This document shows, in pieces, positions 1-9,648 of a stretch of DNA of 64,000 nt. The notes beneath the pieces are model-generated. The model was given only the letters and a program-made list of their open reading frames with translations, was not told where the DNA came from and searched no databases. Origin of the DNA: Mycolicibacterium confluentis. Lineage in GTDB: Bacteria > Actinomycetota > Actinomycetes > Mycobacteriales > Mycobacteriaceae. Within the stretch, counting starts at the first letter, position 1. Every line of letters starts with the position of its first letter. The stretch spans positions 3,596,001-3,660,000 of the forward strand of contig NZ_AP022612.1 of NCBI RefSeq assembly GCF_010729895.1. The letters are read 5' to 3'. A program made the translations under genes and the position numbers.

Positions 1-991
<991 letters not shown>

Positions 992-1013
992 TCGGAGCCC
1001 GGGTCCGGCCGAC

Positions 1014-1271
1014 CTAGTCGGTGTTCGGCGGCGTCACCGGACCGGCACCGATTCCGAATCCCACCCGACGGCTGTCGGCGGGTCCCAGTTCGACATAGGC
1101 GACACGCGTTGCCTGGATCAGGAAGCGCCGGCCCTTCTCGTCGGTGAGGCTCAGCAGGCCGGCCCCCTCGGACAGCGCGGCACTCACCGACTTCTCCAGC
1201 TCATCAGGTGTCTGTGTGCTGTTGAAGACGAGCTCACGCGGGCTGTCCGTGACACCGATCTTGACCTCCAC
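1014..1271 (-). CDS. DUF3107 family protein (TB9.4/Rv3208A-like)
   Basis: A small acidic protein of 85 residues with MEVKIGVTDSPRELVF at the N terminus and a centre rich in Ser, Glu and Leu. It matches the actinobacterial DUF3107 family, known in M. tuberculosis as the antigen TB9.4. The function is unknown; the pattern looks like a compact alpha/beta protein. The GTG at 1271 was chosen over an in-frame start at 1337 because GAAAGGG lies just upstream and the family begins with this motif. It ends about 20 nt from the TetR gene in convergent orientation and starts divergently from the MmpS-like gene. Confidence 0.8.
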   Translation of the reverse strand: MEVKIGVTDSPRELVFNSTQTPDELEKSVSAALSEGAGLLSLTDEKGRRFLIQATRVAYVELGPADSRRVGFGIGAGPVTPPNTD

Positions 1272-1557
1272 GCCGGACCCTTTCCGTTCAGATTCGCAGA
1301 AAACTGCGGCGCCCCGAGATACGAGCGCGCTGTACAAGAAGGCTAGTGCACGCTCGAGGACCCGCGCCGCACCAGGCGTTCGCGGTCAGCGAAGCCTCCC
1401 GGCGGACAGCGCTGACCTGCCCGGATGAACTTGGTCACCAAAGTCCGACACACCCCGCGCGCTGCGCCGCGGCAGATGCCCGCCCCGATACCATTCCCGT
1501 GAAGGATGTGACTGGAGTGATCAAAGTGATTTCGAGCGCCGAAGGCGAGGTGACCCG

Positions 1558-2361
1558 ATGAGCAAGCCCTACTGGAGCGGTACGGGAACGCGGGGCGGTA
1601 ACACCTACGCCGACGAGTCCCAGCACTCCACCGACTCCGATGGCCACAGCACCGAGTCCTACCAGTCGGCCTACAAGGCCGACGGGACCTACGACACGTA
1701 CGACACCGGTGCGACCGAGATTCTCGACTACGAGGATTACGACGACTACGACGATTTCGAGCACGACCGCGACACCCGCTGGCGGTGGATCGCCGGCGCC
1801 GCCGCCGCAGTGCTGTTCGTCTCAGTCGTCGCGATCGCCACAGTGCTCGGCAACGACAGCGCCACGTCCACCGCGACTTCCACGCAGACCAGCGCGGCCG
1901 AGGCCCCGGTGCAGGACGCCGCGCCCACGTCGACCACACCGCGCACCGTCATCGCGACGGTGCCGCCCGGCCCCGGTCCGTCCGCACCGCTGGCGCCCGA
2001 GACCGTCGTGACCGTCACCACCACGCCGTCGGCCACGCATCCGTCGCCCGCCGAACTGCCGCCGCCCCCGCCGGTCGAGGGTGTCGCACCCGAACGCATC
2101 ATCACCTACTCGGTCACGGGCAATCGGCAACTGTTCGACCTGGTCACCGTCATCTACACCGACGAACAGGGCTTCCCGCGCACCGATCTGAATGTGGCGC
2201 TGCCGTGGTCGCGCACGGTCGTGCTGAACCCGGGCGTGGAGACACAGTCGGTCACGGCGACCAGCGTGACCGGTCAGCTGAACTGCACGATCACCGACGC
2301 CACCGGAGCGGTCACCGTCGCCCAGGGCAACAACTCGCTGATCGCGACCTGCACCAAGTAG
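1558..2361 (+). CDS. MmpS-like membrane-anchored protein (Rv3209-like)
   Basis: A 267-residue protein with three parts. Residues 1-75 are hydrophilic and cytoplasmic, with a striking Asp/Tyr-rich stretch around 57-68 (DYEDYDDYDDF). A single transmembrane helix spans about 77-98. A Thr/Ala/Pro-rich linker (about 100-178) leads to a C-terminal beta-rich domain (about 179-267) beginning ERIITYSVTGN and resembling the MmpS fold, with a Cys pair near the end. MmpS proteins assist MmpL lipid exporters, but no MmpL gene is present, so any transport role is inference. The ATG at 1558 has GAGGTG at suitable spacing. Confidence 0.72.
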   Translation: MSKPYWSGTGTRGGNTYADESQHSTDSDGHSTESYQSAYKADGTYDTYDTGATEILDYEDYDDYDDFEHDRDTRWRWIAGAAAAVLFVSVVAIATVLGNDSATSTATSTQTSAAEAPVQDAAPTSTTPRTVIATVPPGPGPSAPLAPETVVTVTTTPSATHPSPAELPPPPPVEGVAPERIITYSVTGNRQLFDLVTVIYTDEQGFPRTDLNVALPWSRTVVLNPGVETQSVTATSVTGQLNCTITDATGAVTVAQGNNSLIATCTK

Positions 2362-2370
2362 CCGCGGAAC

Positions 2371-3081
2371 TCAGGCCAGGCCGAGTTCGGCCATCCGTGC
2401 CGCGTGGGTGTTCTGCAGCCTGTCGAAGAACTCGGTGATCTGGCCGAGCCCGCCTGTACCGGACACCACGAGGTCCACCAGCTCGTCGTGCTCGGCCAGC
2501 ACATACTGCGCCTGGGTGATCGCCTCACCGAGCAGTCGGCGCGACCACAGCGCGAGCCTTGAGCGGTGCACGTCGCTGGCCGCGACCGCGTCCCGGACCT
2601 CGGCCACCACGAACTGTGAGTGACCCGTCTCGGCCAGCACCCCGCGGACCACGTCGGCGACCTCATCGGGCAGCACGTCGGCGATCTCGAGGTAGAAATC
2701 GGCTGCCAGCGCATCGCCGACGTAGGTCTTCACCAACGCCTCGAGCCACGTGCTGGGCGTGGTCAGACTGTGGTAGTCGTCGAGCGTCGGGGCGTACTCC
2801 GTCATCTTCGTGACGACGTCGACTCCCCTGCGCTGCAACGCATCTCGCAGGAGTTCGTAATGCCCCATCTCGGCGGCGGCCATGCTCGCCATGTTGATCC
2901 GCCCCGTCAGATTCGGAGCCATCCGAGCCTCGTCGGTGAGGCGGTAGAACGCCGCCACCTCGCCGTAGGCCAGAAGCGCGAAGAGCTTGTCGACACCGGG
3001 ATGATCGGCGGGCACTCGGGGGGTCTGCGCAGACTCCTGCGGTGAGGACTCGGGGCCGGCCGCGGGCTGCGTCGAACTCAT
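2371..3081 (-). CDS. Ferritin-like (MiaE-like) diiron-fold protein (Rv3210c-like)
   Basis: A 236-residue, largely helical protein. After about 25 disordered residues come helices with the spaced Glu and His expected of a ferritin-like diiron centre: LLAYGEVAAFYRL, AAAEMGHYELLRD and LAETGHSQFVV. This arrangement resembles the tRNA-(ms2io6A)-hydroxylase (MiaE)/ferritin-like superfamily. True MiaE hydroxylates the isopentenyl group of tRNA position 37; whether this actinobacterial relative does so cannot be read from the sequence. It starts with ATG at 3081 and is convergent with the MmpS-like gene, 9 nt away. It diverges from the RhlE gene across about 320 nt of non-coding DNA. Confidence 0.72.
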   Translation of the reverse strand: MSSTQPAAGPESSPQESAQTPRVPADHPGVDKLFALLAYGEVAAFYRLTDEARMAPNLTGRINMASMAAAEMGHYELLRDALQRRGVDVVTKMTEYAPTLDDYHSLTTPSTWLEALVKTYVGDALAADFYLEIADVLPDEVADVVRGVLAETGHSQFVVAEVRDAVAASDVHRSRLALWSRRLLGEAITQAQYVLAEHDELVDLVVSGTGGLGQITEFFDRLQNTHAARMAELGLA

Positions 3082-3380
3082 GGGGTCACTGTAACGATTG
3101 GCGGTTGCGGCCAGACGCGGGCGGCACCGTTGAAGTCACCGTAAGCCGCCCCAGCGGAGCCGACCAGTTACAATGGTTTGCGGAAGGCTCATATTCACCG
3201 CCTTCCGAGGAAATGTGCGTGCACGTGCACGGCCCGCCTCGAAGCTTTTTTCCAGCGCTGGGCCCAGCGGATTCGGTGTCCCGAGACACCGAGGTTGTCT
3301 CTCTACGACTCGTGCGCGCGAGATGACGCGACGAGAACTACAGACGAGCTGACACCTCGGAATTTGACTCGCAAGACACC

Positions 3381-3401
3381 GAAAGGTTGCACACCTCCTT
3401 T
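3381..3401 (+). promoter_or_regulatory. rhlE leader with SD and adjacent anti-SD-like element
   Basis: The stretch 3082-3401 carries no gene and is the divergent promoter and leader region. Just before the helicase ATG at 3402 lie GAAAGG (3381-3386), the only SD-like element, and CACCTCCTTT (3392-3401), which reproduces the 3' tail of 16S rRNA. AAAGG (3382-3386) can pair with CCTTT (3397-3401) across a 10-nt loop, which would hide the ribosome-binding site. A TACAAT hexamer at 3169-3174 is a possible -10 box without a clear -35. The pairing is seen in the sequence; a regulatory role is inferred. Confidence 0.4.
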
Positions 3402-4937
3402 ATGACTCAGTTACAGACTCCCGCCGACCACACGTTTGCCCAGCTCGGCGTTGATGACGCGATTGTGCGCGCGCTCGCCGAGGAGGGCATCGAGCACCCC
3501 TTCGCCATCCAGGAGCTGACGCTTCCGCTCGCACTGGCCGGCGATGACCTGATCGGCCAGGCGCGCACCGGCATGGGCAAGACCTACGCGTTCGGCGTCC
3601 CGCTCCTGCACAAGATCATCAGCGATCCCAGCCGCCCTCTCTCCGGCGCACCGCGTGCGCTGATCGTGGTGCCCACCCGCGAACTGTGCGTTCAGGTCTA
3701 CGGCGACCTCGCGGGCGCCGGCAAGTACCTGACCGCCCCCGCCGCCGACGGCGACGGCACCCGCCCGCTGTCGGTGGTGTCCATCTACGGCGGCCGGCCC
3801 TACGAGCCACAGATCGAGGCGCTGCGCAACGGCGCCGACGTGGTCGTCGGCACCCCGGGCCGACTCCTCGACCTCGCGCAGCAGGGACACCTGCAGCTCG
3901 GCGGTCTGTCGGTGCTGGTCCTCGACGAGGCCGACGAGATGCTCGACCTCGGCTTCCTGCCGGACATCGAGCGCATCCTGCGCCTCACCCCGGACTCGCG
4001 CCAGTCGATGCTGTTCTCGGCGACCATGCCGGATCCGATCATCACGCTCGCGCGCACGTTCATGAACCAGCCCACCCACATCCGGGCCGAGGCGCCGCAT
4101 TCGGCCGCCACCCACGACACCACCACGCAGTTCATCTACCGCGCCCACGCGCTCGACAAGGTCGAACTCGTCACCCGGGTGCTGCAGGCGGAGGGCCGCG
4201 GCGCGACGATGGTCTTCACCCGCACCAAGCGCACCGCGCAGAAGGTCGCCGACGAGCTCGCCGAGCGCGGCTTCAAGGTCGGCGCCGTGCACGGTGACCT
4301 CGGCCAGATCGCCCGCGAGAAGGCGCTGAAGTCCTTCCGCACCGGTGACGTCGACGTCCTGGTCGCCACCGACGTGGCCGCCCGCGGCATCGACATCGAC
4401 GACGTCACCCACGTCATCAACTACCAGATCCCCGACGACGAGCAGTCCTACGTGCACCGCATCGGCCGCACCGGCCGCGCGGGAAAGACCGGTGTCGCGG
4501 TGACCCTGGTCGACTGGGACGAGCTGCCCCGCTGGACCATGATCAACAAGGCGCTGGGCCTGGACTGCCCGGAACCCGCCGAGACGTACTCGAGCTCGCC
4601 GCATCTGTTCGAGGAACTGGGCATTCCGGCGGACGCGACCGGGTCGATCGGGACCCCGCAGAAGAAGGTCACCAAGCGTCGCGAAGAGCGGACCGAAACC
4701 ATCTCCAGCGGCGGGAGCGACAAGCCCCGCCGGAACCGTGAGCGCCGTCGCACCCGCGGAGGCAAGACGCTGACCGGGCACGTCGAGGGCACCACGGCCG
4801 ACACCGACACCGCGGGCGCCGACGCTCCCACGGCCGCTGCCGGTGAGGACGGCGCCGAGGCCACGCGTGCACCGCGTCGCCGGCGTCGCCGCGGGCCCCG
4901 CAAGCCCGCCGCCGAAGCCAGCGTCACCGCCGGCTGA
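3402..4937 (+). CDS. rhlE: DEAD-box ATP-dependent RNA helicase (RhlE type, Rv3211-like)
   Basis: A 511-residue cytoplasmic helicase that unwinds RNA duplexes with ATP. Visible motifs in order are the Q motif (PFAIQELTLP), motif I (ARTGMGKT), Ia (PTRELCVQV), Ib (GTPGRLLDL), II (VLDEADEMLD), III (SAT), IV-V (VATDVAARGIDI) and VI (HRIGRTGRAGKTG). The last 110 residues or so are a basic, low-complexity tail with Arg runs, likely RNA-binding. ATG 3402 gives the usual MTQLQTPADHTF start; a TTG at 3387 is possible but abuts the GAAAGG. The leader can fold over the ribosome-binding site. The next gene starts 9 nt after the stop and may be co-transcribed. Confidence 0.93.
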   Translation: MTQLQTPADHTFAQLGVDDAIVRALAEEGIEHPFAIQELTLPLALAGDDLIGQARTGMGKTYAFGVPLLHKIISDPSRPLSGAPRALIVVPTRELCVQVYGDLAGAGKYLTAPAADGDGTRPLSVVSIYGGRPYEPQIEALRNGADVVVGTPGRLLDLAQQGHLQLGGLSVLVLDEADEMLDLGFLPDIERILRLTPDSRQSMLFSATMPDPIITLARTFMNQPTHIRAEAPHSAATHDTTTQFIYRAHALDKVELVTRVLQAEGRGATMVFTRTKRTAQKVADELAERGFKVGAVHGDLGQIAREKALKSFRTGDVDVLVATDVAARGIDIDDVTHVINYQIPDDEQSYVHRIGRTGRAGKTGVAVTLVDWDELPRWTMINKALGLDCPEPAETYSSSPHLFEELGIPADATGSIGTPQKKVTKRREERTETISSGGSDKPRRNRERRRTRGGKTLTGHVEGTTADTDTAGADAPTAAAGEDGAEATRAPRRRRRRGPRKPAAEASVTAG

Positions 4938-4946
4938 CCGGCGCCG

Positions 4947-6179
4947 ATGGTCAGACCGGAGCGCCGCACCCGCGGCGACATCGTTGCGGCCGTCGCGATC
5001 ATCGCGATCGTCGCCGTCGCCGCCGTGGCGATCTGGTGGACCAGTGATGCCCGCGCAACACTGAGTCAGCCCGCGGCCACACCGTCGACCAGCGTCCCAC
5101 CCGCAGGCGAAGTCCCCGACGAGCTGCGCGAACTCTGGGCCGCGCCGAGCGCCGCGACCACCATGCCCGTGGTGGCCAGCGGAACCGTGGTGACCGGCGA
5201 CGGCCGCACGGTGCACGGCCGCAACCCGGACACCGGCGAGCCTGTCTGGACCTATGCGCGCGATCTCGACCTGTGCGGGGTGACCTGGATCTACCAGTAC
5301 GCCGTCGCGGTGTACCCCGACGTTCGTGGCTGTGGGCAGGTCAGCACGATCGACGCGTCCACGGGTCGTCGCGGCCCGTCCCGCACCGGCTACGCCGACA
5401 AGCGTGTGGAACTGTCCTCCGACGGCACCGTCGCGCTGGCCACCGGCGCGACCAGGCTGGAGCTCTGGCGCTCCGACATGGTGCGGGTGATCGGGTACGG
5501 CGAGGTGGACGCGCGGGTCAAGCCCAACCACACCGGTGTCGGCAAGGGCTGCACAATCCTGTCCGCCGCGGCCAGCCCGTCGGCCGTCTCACTGCTGCAG
5601 ACCTGTGCGGGTGAGGCGGACGTCCGGTTGACCCTGCTGCGACCGGGCAAGGACGACGACGAGCCCGAACTGCGCGATATCCCGCAGGCCGGCGTGCCCT
5701 CGAGCGCGGGACCGCGCGTGCTGGCGGTCTCCGACACCAACACCGCGGTCTACCTCCCGACGCCCAAGCCCCGCGTCTCGGTGGTCAACGACGTCGGCAC
5801 GGAGACCTCGAGCACGCCGGTGAGCGCGCCGCCGTCGATGGCCGATCCGGAAAGCTCGGTGACTCGGGCAGGCAGCCTGGTCACGTGGTGGACCGGCCGA
5901 TCGGTCATGGTGTTCAACTCCGACAAGCTGACGCACAAGTACACCGTCAACGCCGAGGAGAACATCGTCCCGCTGGGACCGGCGACCATCATGGCCGACA
6001 AGCTGCTCATCCCCGTCACCGGCGGGGTCGGCGTCTACGACGTGTCCGACGGGCACCTCGAACGCGTCATCGACGTCGAGCGCCGCGGCATGGAGTCCGG
6101 TGTCGGAGTGATTGTGCCCACCGTTGTCGGTGCGACGCTGCTCGAGCAGCGCGGACGCACCCTCGTCGCGCTCGGATAG
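4947..6179 (+). CDS. Membrane-anchored, extracytoplasmic propeller-like protein (Rv3212-like)
   Basis: A 410-residue protein with a short basic N terminus, one transmembrane helix at about residues 12-31 and a long extracytoplasmic part. The latter contains repeated beta-strand units with pairs such as GTVVTGDGRTVHGRNPDTG and WTYARDL, resembling PQQ-like or WD beta-propeller blades. No catalytic motif is visible. It has the size and position I recall for Rv3212. It follows the helicase gene by 9 nt and is convergent with the ParA-like gene, with stops only 5 nt apart. The function is unknown; a surface or periplasmic binding role is inference. Confidence 0.7.
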   Translation: MVRPERRTRGDIVAAVAIIAIVAVAAVAIWWTSDARATLSQPAATPSTSVPPAGEVPDELRELWAAPSAATTMPVVASGTVVTGDGRTVHGRNPDTGEPVWTYARDLDLCGVTWIYQYAVAVYPDVRGCGQVSTIDASTGRRGPSRTGYADKRVELSSDGTVALATGATRLELWRSDMVRVIGYGEVDARVKPNHTGVGKGCTILSAAASPSAVSLLQTCAGEADVRLTLLRPGKDDDEPELRDIPQAGVPSSAGPRVLAVSDTNTAVYLPTPKPRVSVVNDVGTETSSTPVSAPPSMADPESSVTRAGSLVTWWTGRSVMVFNSDKLTHKYTVNAEENIVPLGPATIMADKLLIPVTGGVGVYDVSDGHLERVIDVERRGMESGVGVIVPTVVGATLLEQRGRTLVALG

Positions 6180-6184
6180 GGCGC

Positions 6185-6982
6185 TCACACCTCCGGTGTG
6201 AAGGTCTCCAGCTTCTTGCCCGACTTCCAGTACTTGAGCAGGCTCGTGGCCAACTCGCGGTAGGCGTGAGCACCCTTGTTCTTGCGCCCGGCGATCACCG
6301 AGGACCCCGACGCCGTCGCCTCCGCGAAACGCACGGTGCGCGGGATGGGCGGTGCCAGCAGCGCCAGTCCGTAGCGGTCGACGACGTCGAACAGCACGTC
6401 GCGGCTGTGCGTGGTGCGTGAGTCGTACAGCGTCGGAAGCGCGCCGAGCAGGTTGAGGTCGGAATTGGTGATCTGCTGGACGTCGGAGACCGTCCGCAGG
6501 AACTGACCCACGCCACGATGCGCGAGCGTCTCGCACTGCAACGGCACGAGCACATCATCTGCCGCGGTCAACCCGTTGAGGGTGAGCACGCCCAGCGACG
6601 GCGGGCAGTCGATGATCACGACGTCGAAATCATCGGCGACCTTGGCCAGTGCGCGCTTGAGCGCATACTCGCGACCTGCGCGCATCAACAGCATCGCCTC
6701 GGCCCCCGCCAGGTCGATGTTGGCCGGCAGCAGCGTGATCCCCTCGCTGGTCTGCACCAGCGCGGCGTTCGGTTCAACCTCCCCCAGCAGAACCTCATGC
6801 ACCGAGACCGGGAGCTTGTCCGGATCCTGGCCCAACGAGAACGTCAGACAGCCCTGCGGATCGAGATCCACAAGCAGGACGCGTCTGCCCGCCTCCACCA
6901 TCGCAGCACCCAACGACGCCACCGTCGTCGTCTTGGCCACCCCGCCCTTCTGATTGGCCACCGCCAACACCTTTGTCCCCAC
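6185..6982 (-). CDS. ParA/Soj-family ATPase (Rv3213c-like)
   Basis: A 265-residue P-loop ATPase with the deviant Walker A motif NQKGGVAKTTT (about residues 10-20), the switch region DLDPQGCLTF and Walker B VVIIDCPPSLG. It lacks the N-terminal DNA-binding extension of P1-type ParA and has no ParB partner beside it. It is therefore an orphan chromosomal ParA/MinD-like protein rather than the segregation ParA near the origin. The GTG start at 6982 gives the compact family N terminus. It may position a protein or membrane complex in the cell, but its cargo is unknown. Confidence 0.85.
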   Translation of the reverse strand: MGTKVLAVANQKGGVAKTTTVASLGAAMVEAGRRVLLVDLDPQGCLTFSLGQDPDKLPVSVHEVLLGEVEPNAALVQTSEGITLLPANIDLAGAEAMLLMRAGREYALKRALAKVADDFDVVIIDCPPSLGVLTLNGLTAADDVLVPLQCETLAHRGVGQFLRTVSDVQQITNSDLNLLGALPTLYDSRTTHSRDVLFDVVDRYGLALLAPPIPRTVRFAEATASGSSVIAGRKNKGAHAYRELATSLLKYWKSGKKLETFTPEV

Positions 6983-7066
6983 GGCGCCATACTGTCACGT
7001 GCGGCATCCGCCCGCCCGGACGACTCCACGGCGTGGCTCCGGCGGCGTCAGGCAGAATCGTCAGTC

Positions 7067-7678
7067 GTGAGTGTTGGTGAGCATCGGCTGGTCCTGTTGC
7101 GCCACGGAGAGACCGAATGGTCGAAGTCAGGTCAGCACACCAGCACTACAGATCTCGATCTCACCGAATACGGCCGTGAGCAGGCCGGATTGGCGGCCCT
7201 GGCGGTCGCGCACCTGGGACTCGAGGACGCCGTGGTGTTCTCCAGCCCGCGACGTCGTGCACTGGCGACCGCCGAACTGGCGGGCCTGACGGTATCCGAG
7301 GTCCTGCCCGGACTCGCCGAATGGGATTACGGCGACTACGAGGGCCAAACGACGCATGACATCCGCACCCAGACCCCGGGCTGGCTGCTGTGGACTCACG
7401 GCTGCCCGGGCGGCGAATCGGTTTCCGACGTGAGCAGGCGTGCCGACGCGGCGATCGAACTGGCGCTGGACACCATGCGCGAACGCGATGTGGTGTTCGT
7501 CGGCCATGGCCACTTCTCCCGCTCGATTGTGACGCGCTGGGTTGAACAACCGTTGTCCGAGGGCGCGCGGTACGGCTTCGGCCCGGCGTCGCTGGCCGTG
7601 TGCGGCTTCGATTACGGCCTGCGCCAGCTCAAATCGCTGGGGTTGACCGCGCATCGTGTGAACACCGAGACGCCGTGA
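7067..7678 (+). CDS. gpm2: Histidine phosphatase superfamily protein (Gpm2/Rv3214-like acid phosphatase)
   Basis: A 203-residue enzyme with the catalytic signature LLRHGETEW (His at about residue 12), the second Arg in SSPRRRALATAEL, a catalytic Glu near AEWDYGDYEG and the second His in VFVGHGHFSRSI. The M. tuberculosis orthologue is annotated as phosphoglycerate mutase, but I recall biochemical work showing acid phosphatase activity. The GTG at 7067 gives the same length as that protein. CAGAAT sits 8 nt before the GTG and no SD is seen, so the mRNA may be leaderless. The stop overlaps the start of entC as GTGA, so the genes are probably coupled. Confidence 0.85.
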   Translation: MSVGEHRLVLLRHGETEWSKSGQHTSTTDLDLTEYGREQAGLAALAVAHLGLEDAVVFSSPRRRALATAELAGLTVSEVLPGLAEWDYGDYEGQTTHDIRTQTPGWLLWTHGCPGGESVSDVSRRADAAIELALDTMRERDVVFVGHGHFSRSIVTRWVEQPLSEGARYGFGPASLAVCGFDYGLRQLKSLGLTAHRVNTETP

Positions 7679-8769
7679 CGCCTCCGTCCTTCGTCCTGAG
7701 CGGGCCCGCAGGCACCATCATCGGCTCCGGTGTGCGCACCCCGTTCTCCGAGATCGGTGCGGCGCAGCGCGCGCTGCGCTCCGGCGATGTGCCGATCGTG
7801 GTGGGCGCGCTGCCGTTCGACACCTCCGGTGTCGCCGCGTTGCACGAACCCGAGACCCTGTCGCGGGGTGACAGCCTGCCGTCCTGGCCGAGCATCCCCC
7901 TGCCCCGCGTCACGGACGTTGCGCCGGAACCGAATCCGGCGGTCCACCGGGATCGGGTGGTGGCCGCCATCGCCCGACTGACGGCCCCCGGCACGGAACT
8001 GCACAAGGTGGTGCTGGCCCGCGCGCTGCGGGTGAGCGCCGACGCACCGTGGGACGCCCCGACGGTGCTGCGCCGCCTGCGCGACGCCGACCGGGGTGGG
8101 TACGCCTACCTGGTGGACCTGTCCCCCGCCGGCGGCACCTACGCGGGCACGACATTCGTGGGCGCGAGCCCCGAACTGCTGGTCGCGCGCTCCGGCGACC
8201 GTGTGACGTGCCGGCCGTTCGCGGGTTCGGCGCCACGCTCGGCCGATCCCGACGTGGACCGCGCCAACGGCCGGGCGCTCGCGGAGTCCGCGAAGAACCG
8301 CCATGAGCATCAACTGGTGATCGACGTCATGCGCGCCGCGCTCGAACCGTTGTGCGTCGAGTTGGACATCGCCCCCGAACCCGAGCTGCACCACACTGAC
8401 GCGCTGTGGCACCTGAACACCCCGATCTCGGCCCGGTTGCGCGAAAGGGACACCACAGCAATGGATCTGGCGTTGGCACTGCAGCCGACCCCGGCCGTCG
8501 GCGGGGTCCCGACCGCAGCCGCGAAAGCGCTGATCGCCGAACTCGAAGGCGACCGCGGGTTCTATGCTGGAGCCGTCGGCTGGTGCGACGCCCGCGGCGA
8601 CGGCCGGTGGGTGGTGTCGATCAGATGCGCGCAGCTGTCGGCGGACGGCCGGACCGCCACGGCACACTCCGGCGGGGGCATCGTCGCCGAGTCCGATCCC
8701 GACGACGAGGTCGCCGAGACCACAACGAAGTTCAAGACGATCTTGGCCGGACTGGGAGCGACACCATGA
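7675..8769 (+). CDS. entC: Isochorismate synthase (EntC/MenF family, Rv3215-like)
   Basis: A 364-residue chorismate-binding enzyme expected to convert chorismate to isochorismate for siderophore or menaquinone synthesis. Family features are AKNRHEHQLVIDVMRAALE, the Mg-binding and active-site region LQPTPAVGGVPT, and the C-terminal GFYAGAVGWCDARGDG. The length is close to my memory of Rv3215 (372 aa), and no salicylate-synthase-type domain is fused. The GTG start overlaps the upstream stop by 4 nt, and the stop overlaps the next start by 4 nt. No men or mbt genes are nearby, so the destination of isochorismate cannot be read from context. Confidence 0.87.
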   Translation: MTPPSFVLSGPAGTIIGSGVRTPFSEIGAAQRALRSGDVPIVVGALPFDTSGVAALHEPETLSRGDSLPSWPSIPLPRVTDVAPEPNPAVHRDRVVAAIARLTAPGTELHKVVLARALRVSADAPWDAPTVLRRLRDADRGGYAYLVDLSPAGGTYAGTTFVGASPELLVARSGDRVTCRPFAGSAPRSADPDVDRANGRALAESAKNRHEHQLVIDVMRAALEPLCVELDIAPEPELHHTDALWHLNTPISARLRERDTTAMDLALALQPTPAVGGVPTAAAKALIAELEGDRGFYAGAVGWCDARGDGRWVVSIRCAQLSADGRTATAHSGGGIVAESDPDDEVAETTTKFKTILAGLGATP

Positions 8770-9263
8770 CACAGCACATTCGGCCCGCCCGCCCCGGCGA
8801 TGAGGCGGCGATCACCGCGATGGTCCACCAACTCGCCGATTTCGAGAAGGCCGCGCACGAGGCCACGGTCACCGAGGAGCAGATGCGCACTGCGCTGTTC
8901 GGCGACCACCCGATCGCGTACGCCCACGTCGCCGAGGTCGACGGCACAGCCGCGGCCGTCGCGGTGTGGTTCGTGAACTTCTCCACCTGGGACGGGGTCG
9001 GCGGCATCTACCTCGAGGACCTGTTCGTGCGTCCGGAGTTCCGCCGTCGGGGCCTGGCCCGGGACCTGCTGGTGACCCTGGCGCGCGAATGCGTGCAACG
9101 CGGTTACTCGAGGCTGTCCTGGGCCGTGCTGAACTGGAACGTCAACGCGATCGCACTCTACGACGGCGTCGGCGGCCTGCCGATGAACGACTGGACCACC
9201 TATCGGGTGTCGGGGCTGAACCTCACCGCACTGGCCGGCGAGCCGGTGGTGGACCAGCCCTGA
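8766..9263 (+). CDS. GNAT-family N-acetyltransferase (Rv3216-like)
   Basis: A 165-residue acetyl-CoA-dependent transferase with the GNAT core. It begins IRPARPGDEAAITAMV, the central strand is GIYLEDLFVRPEFRRRGLARDL with the R/Q-x-x-G-x-G/A pyrophosphate loop (RRRGLA), and the late motif is WNVNAIALYDGVGG. The pattern resembles the diamine/thialysine acetyltransferase branch (DFEKAAHE and LEDLFV motifs), but the substrate cannot be fixed. Its ATG overlaps the entC stop (ATGA), so it is translated from the same transcript as gpm2 and entC. Confidence 0.83.
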   Translation: MTQHIRPARPGDEAAITAMVHQLADFEKAAHEATVTEEQMRTALFGDHPIAYAHVAEVDGTAAAVAVWFVNFSTWDGVGGIYLEDLFVRPEFRRRGLARDLLVTLARECVQRGYSRLSWAVLNWNVNAIALYDGVGGLPMNDWTTYRVSGLNLTALAGEPVVDQP

Positions 9264-9264
9264 G

Positions 9265-9648
9265 TCAGTCCCGTCGCGAAACCCACTGCACCGCAGAGGG
9301 ACTGAACAGAAGCCCGAGCGCCACGAGCGCAACGAGGGCCACCGGGACGGCATAGGTGAGCTGGTGGGAGCTGTAGATGTACCAGGCCACCGGGAGCAGC
9401 AGCAGGTTGATGAACACCGCGATGCCGCGGCCCCAACGCCGCTCGGTGAGCAGCGCCCACCCGCCGGCCGTCACGCCGCCGCCGACCAACAGGAACCAGA
9501 TGGCGGTGCCGTACCCGCTGACGATGTGCTGGTCGGCGCCCAGGACCGCACGCACCACCAGCACGGCGGCCACGATCAGCATCAGGATGCCCTCGGCCAG
9601 CACGACGAATCCGGCGTAGCGCACTGCCGGCGGCGGAGCCTCGCTCAC
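9265..9648 (-). CDS. Small four-helix membrane protein (Rv3217c-like)
   Basis: A 127-residue integral membrane protein with four predicted hydrophobic helices (about residues 10-33, 45-65, 72-90 and 97-115), short polar loops and a small polar C terminus. No enzymatic motif is visible. It starts with GTG at 9648, overlapping the stop of the upstream dehydroquinase gene by 4 nt, so it is probably coupled to it. It is convergent with the acetyltransferase, with the stop codons almost touching. The function is unknown. Confidence 0.7.
   Translation of the reverse strand: MSEAPPPAVRYAGFVVLAEGILMLIVAAVLVVRAVLGADQHIVSGYGTAIWFLLVGGGVTAGGWALLTERRWGRGIAVFINLLLLPVAWYIYSSHQLTYAVPVALVALVALGLLFSPSAVQWVSRRD

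Noticed and set aside
3411..5531. A 706-codon open frame antisense to rhlE and the Rv3212-like gene
   Set aside because: It spans two recognised genes on the other strand, reads Gly/Val/Arg-rich low complexity and has no motif. Shadow frame.
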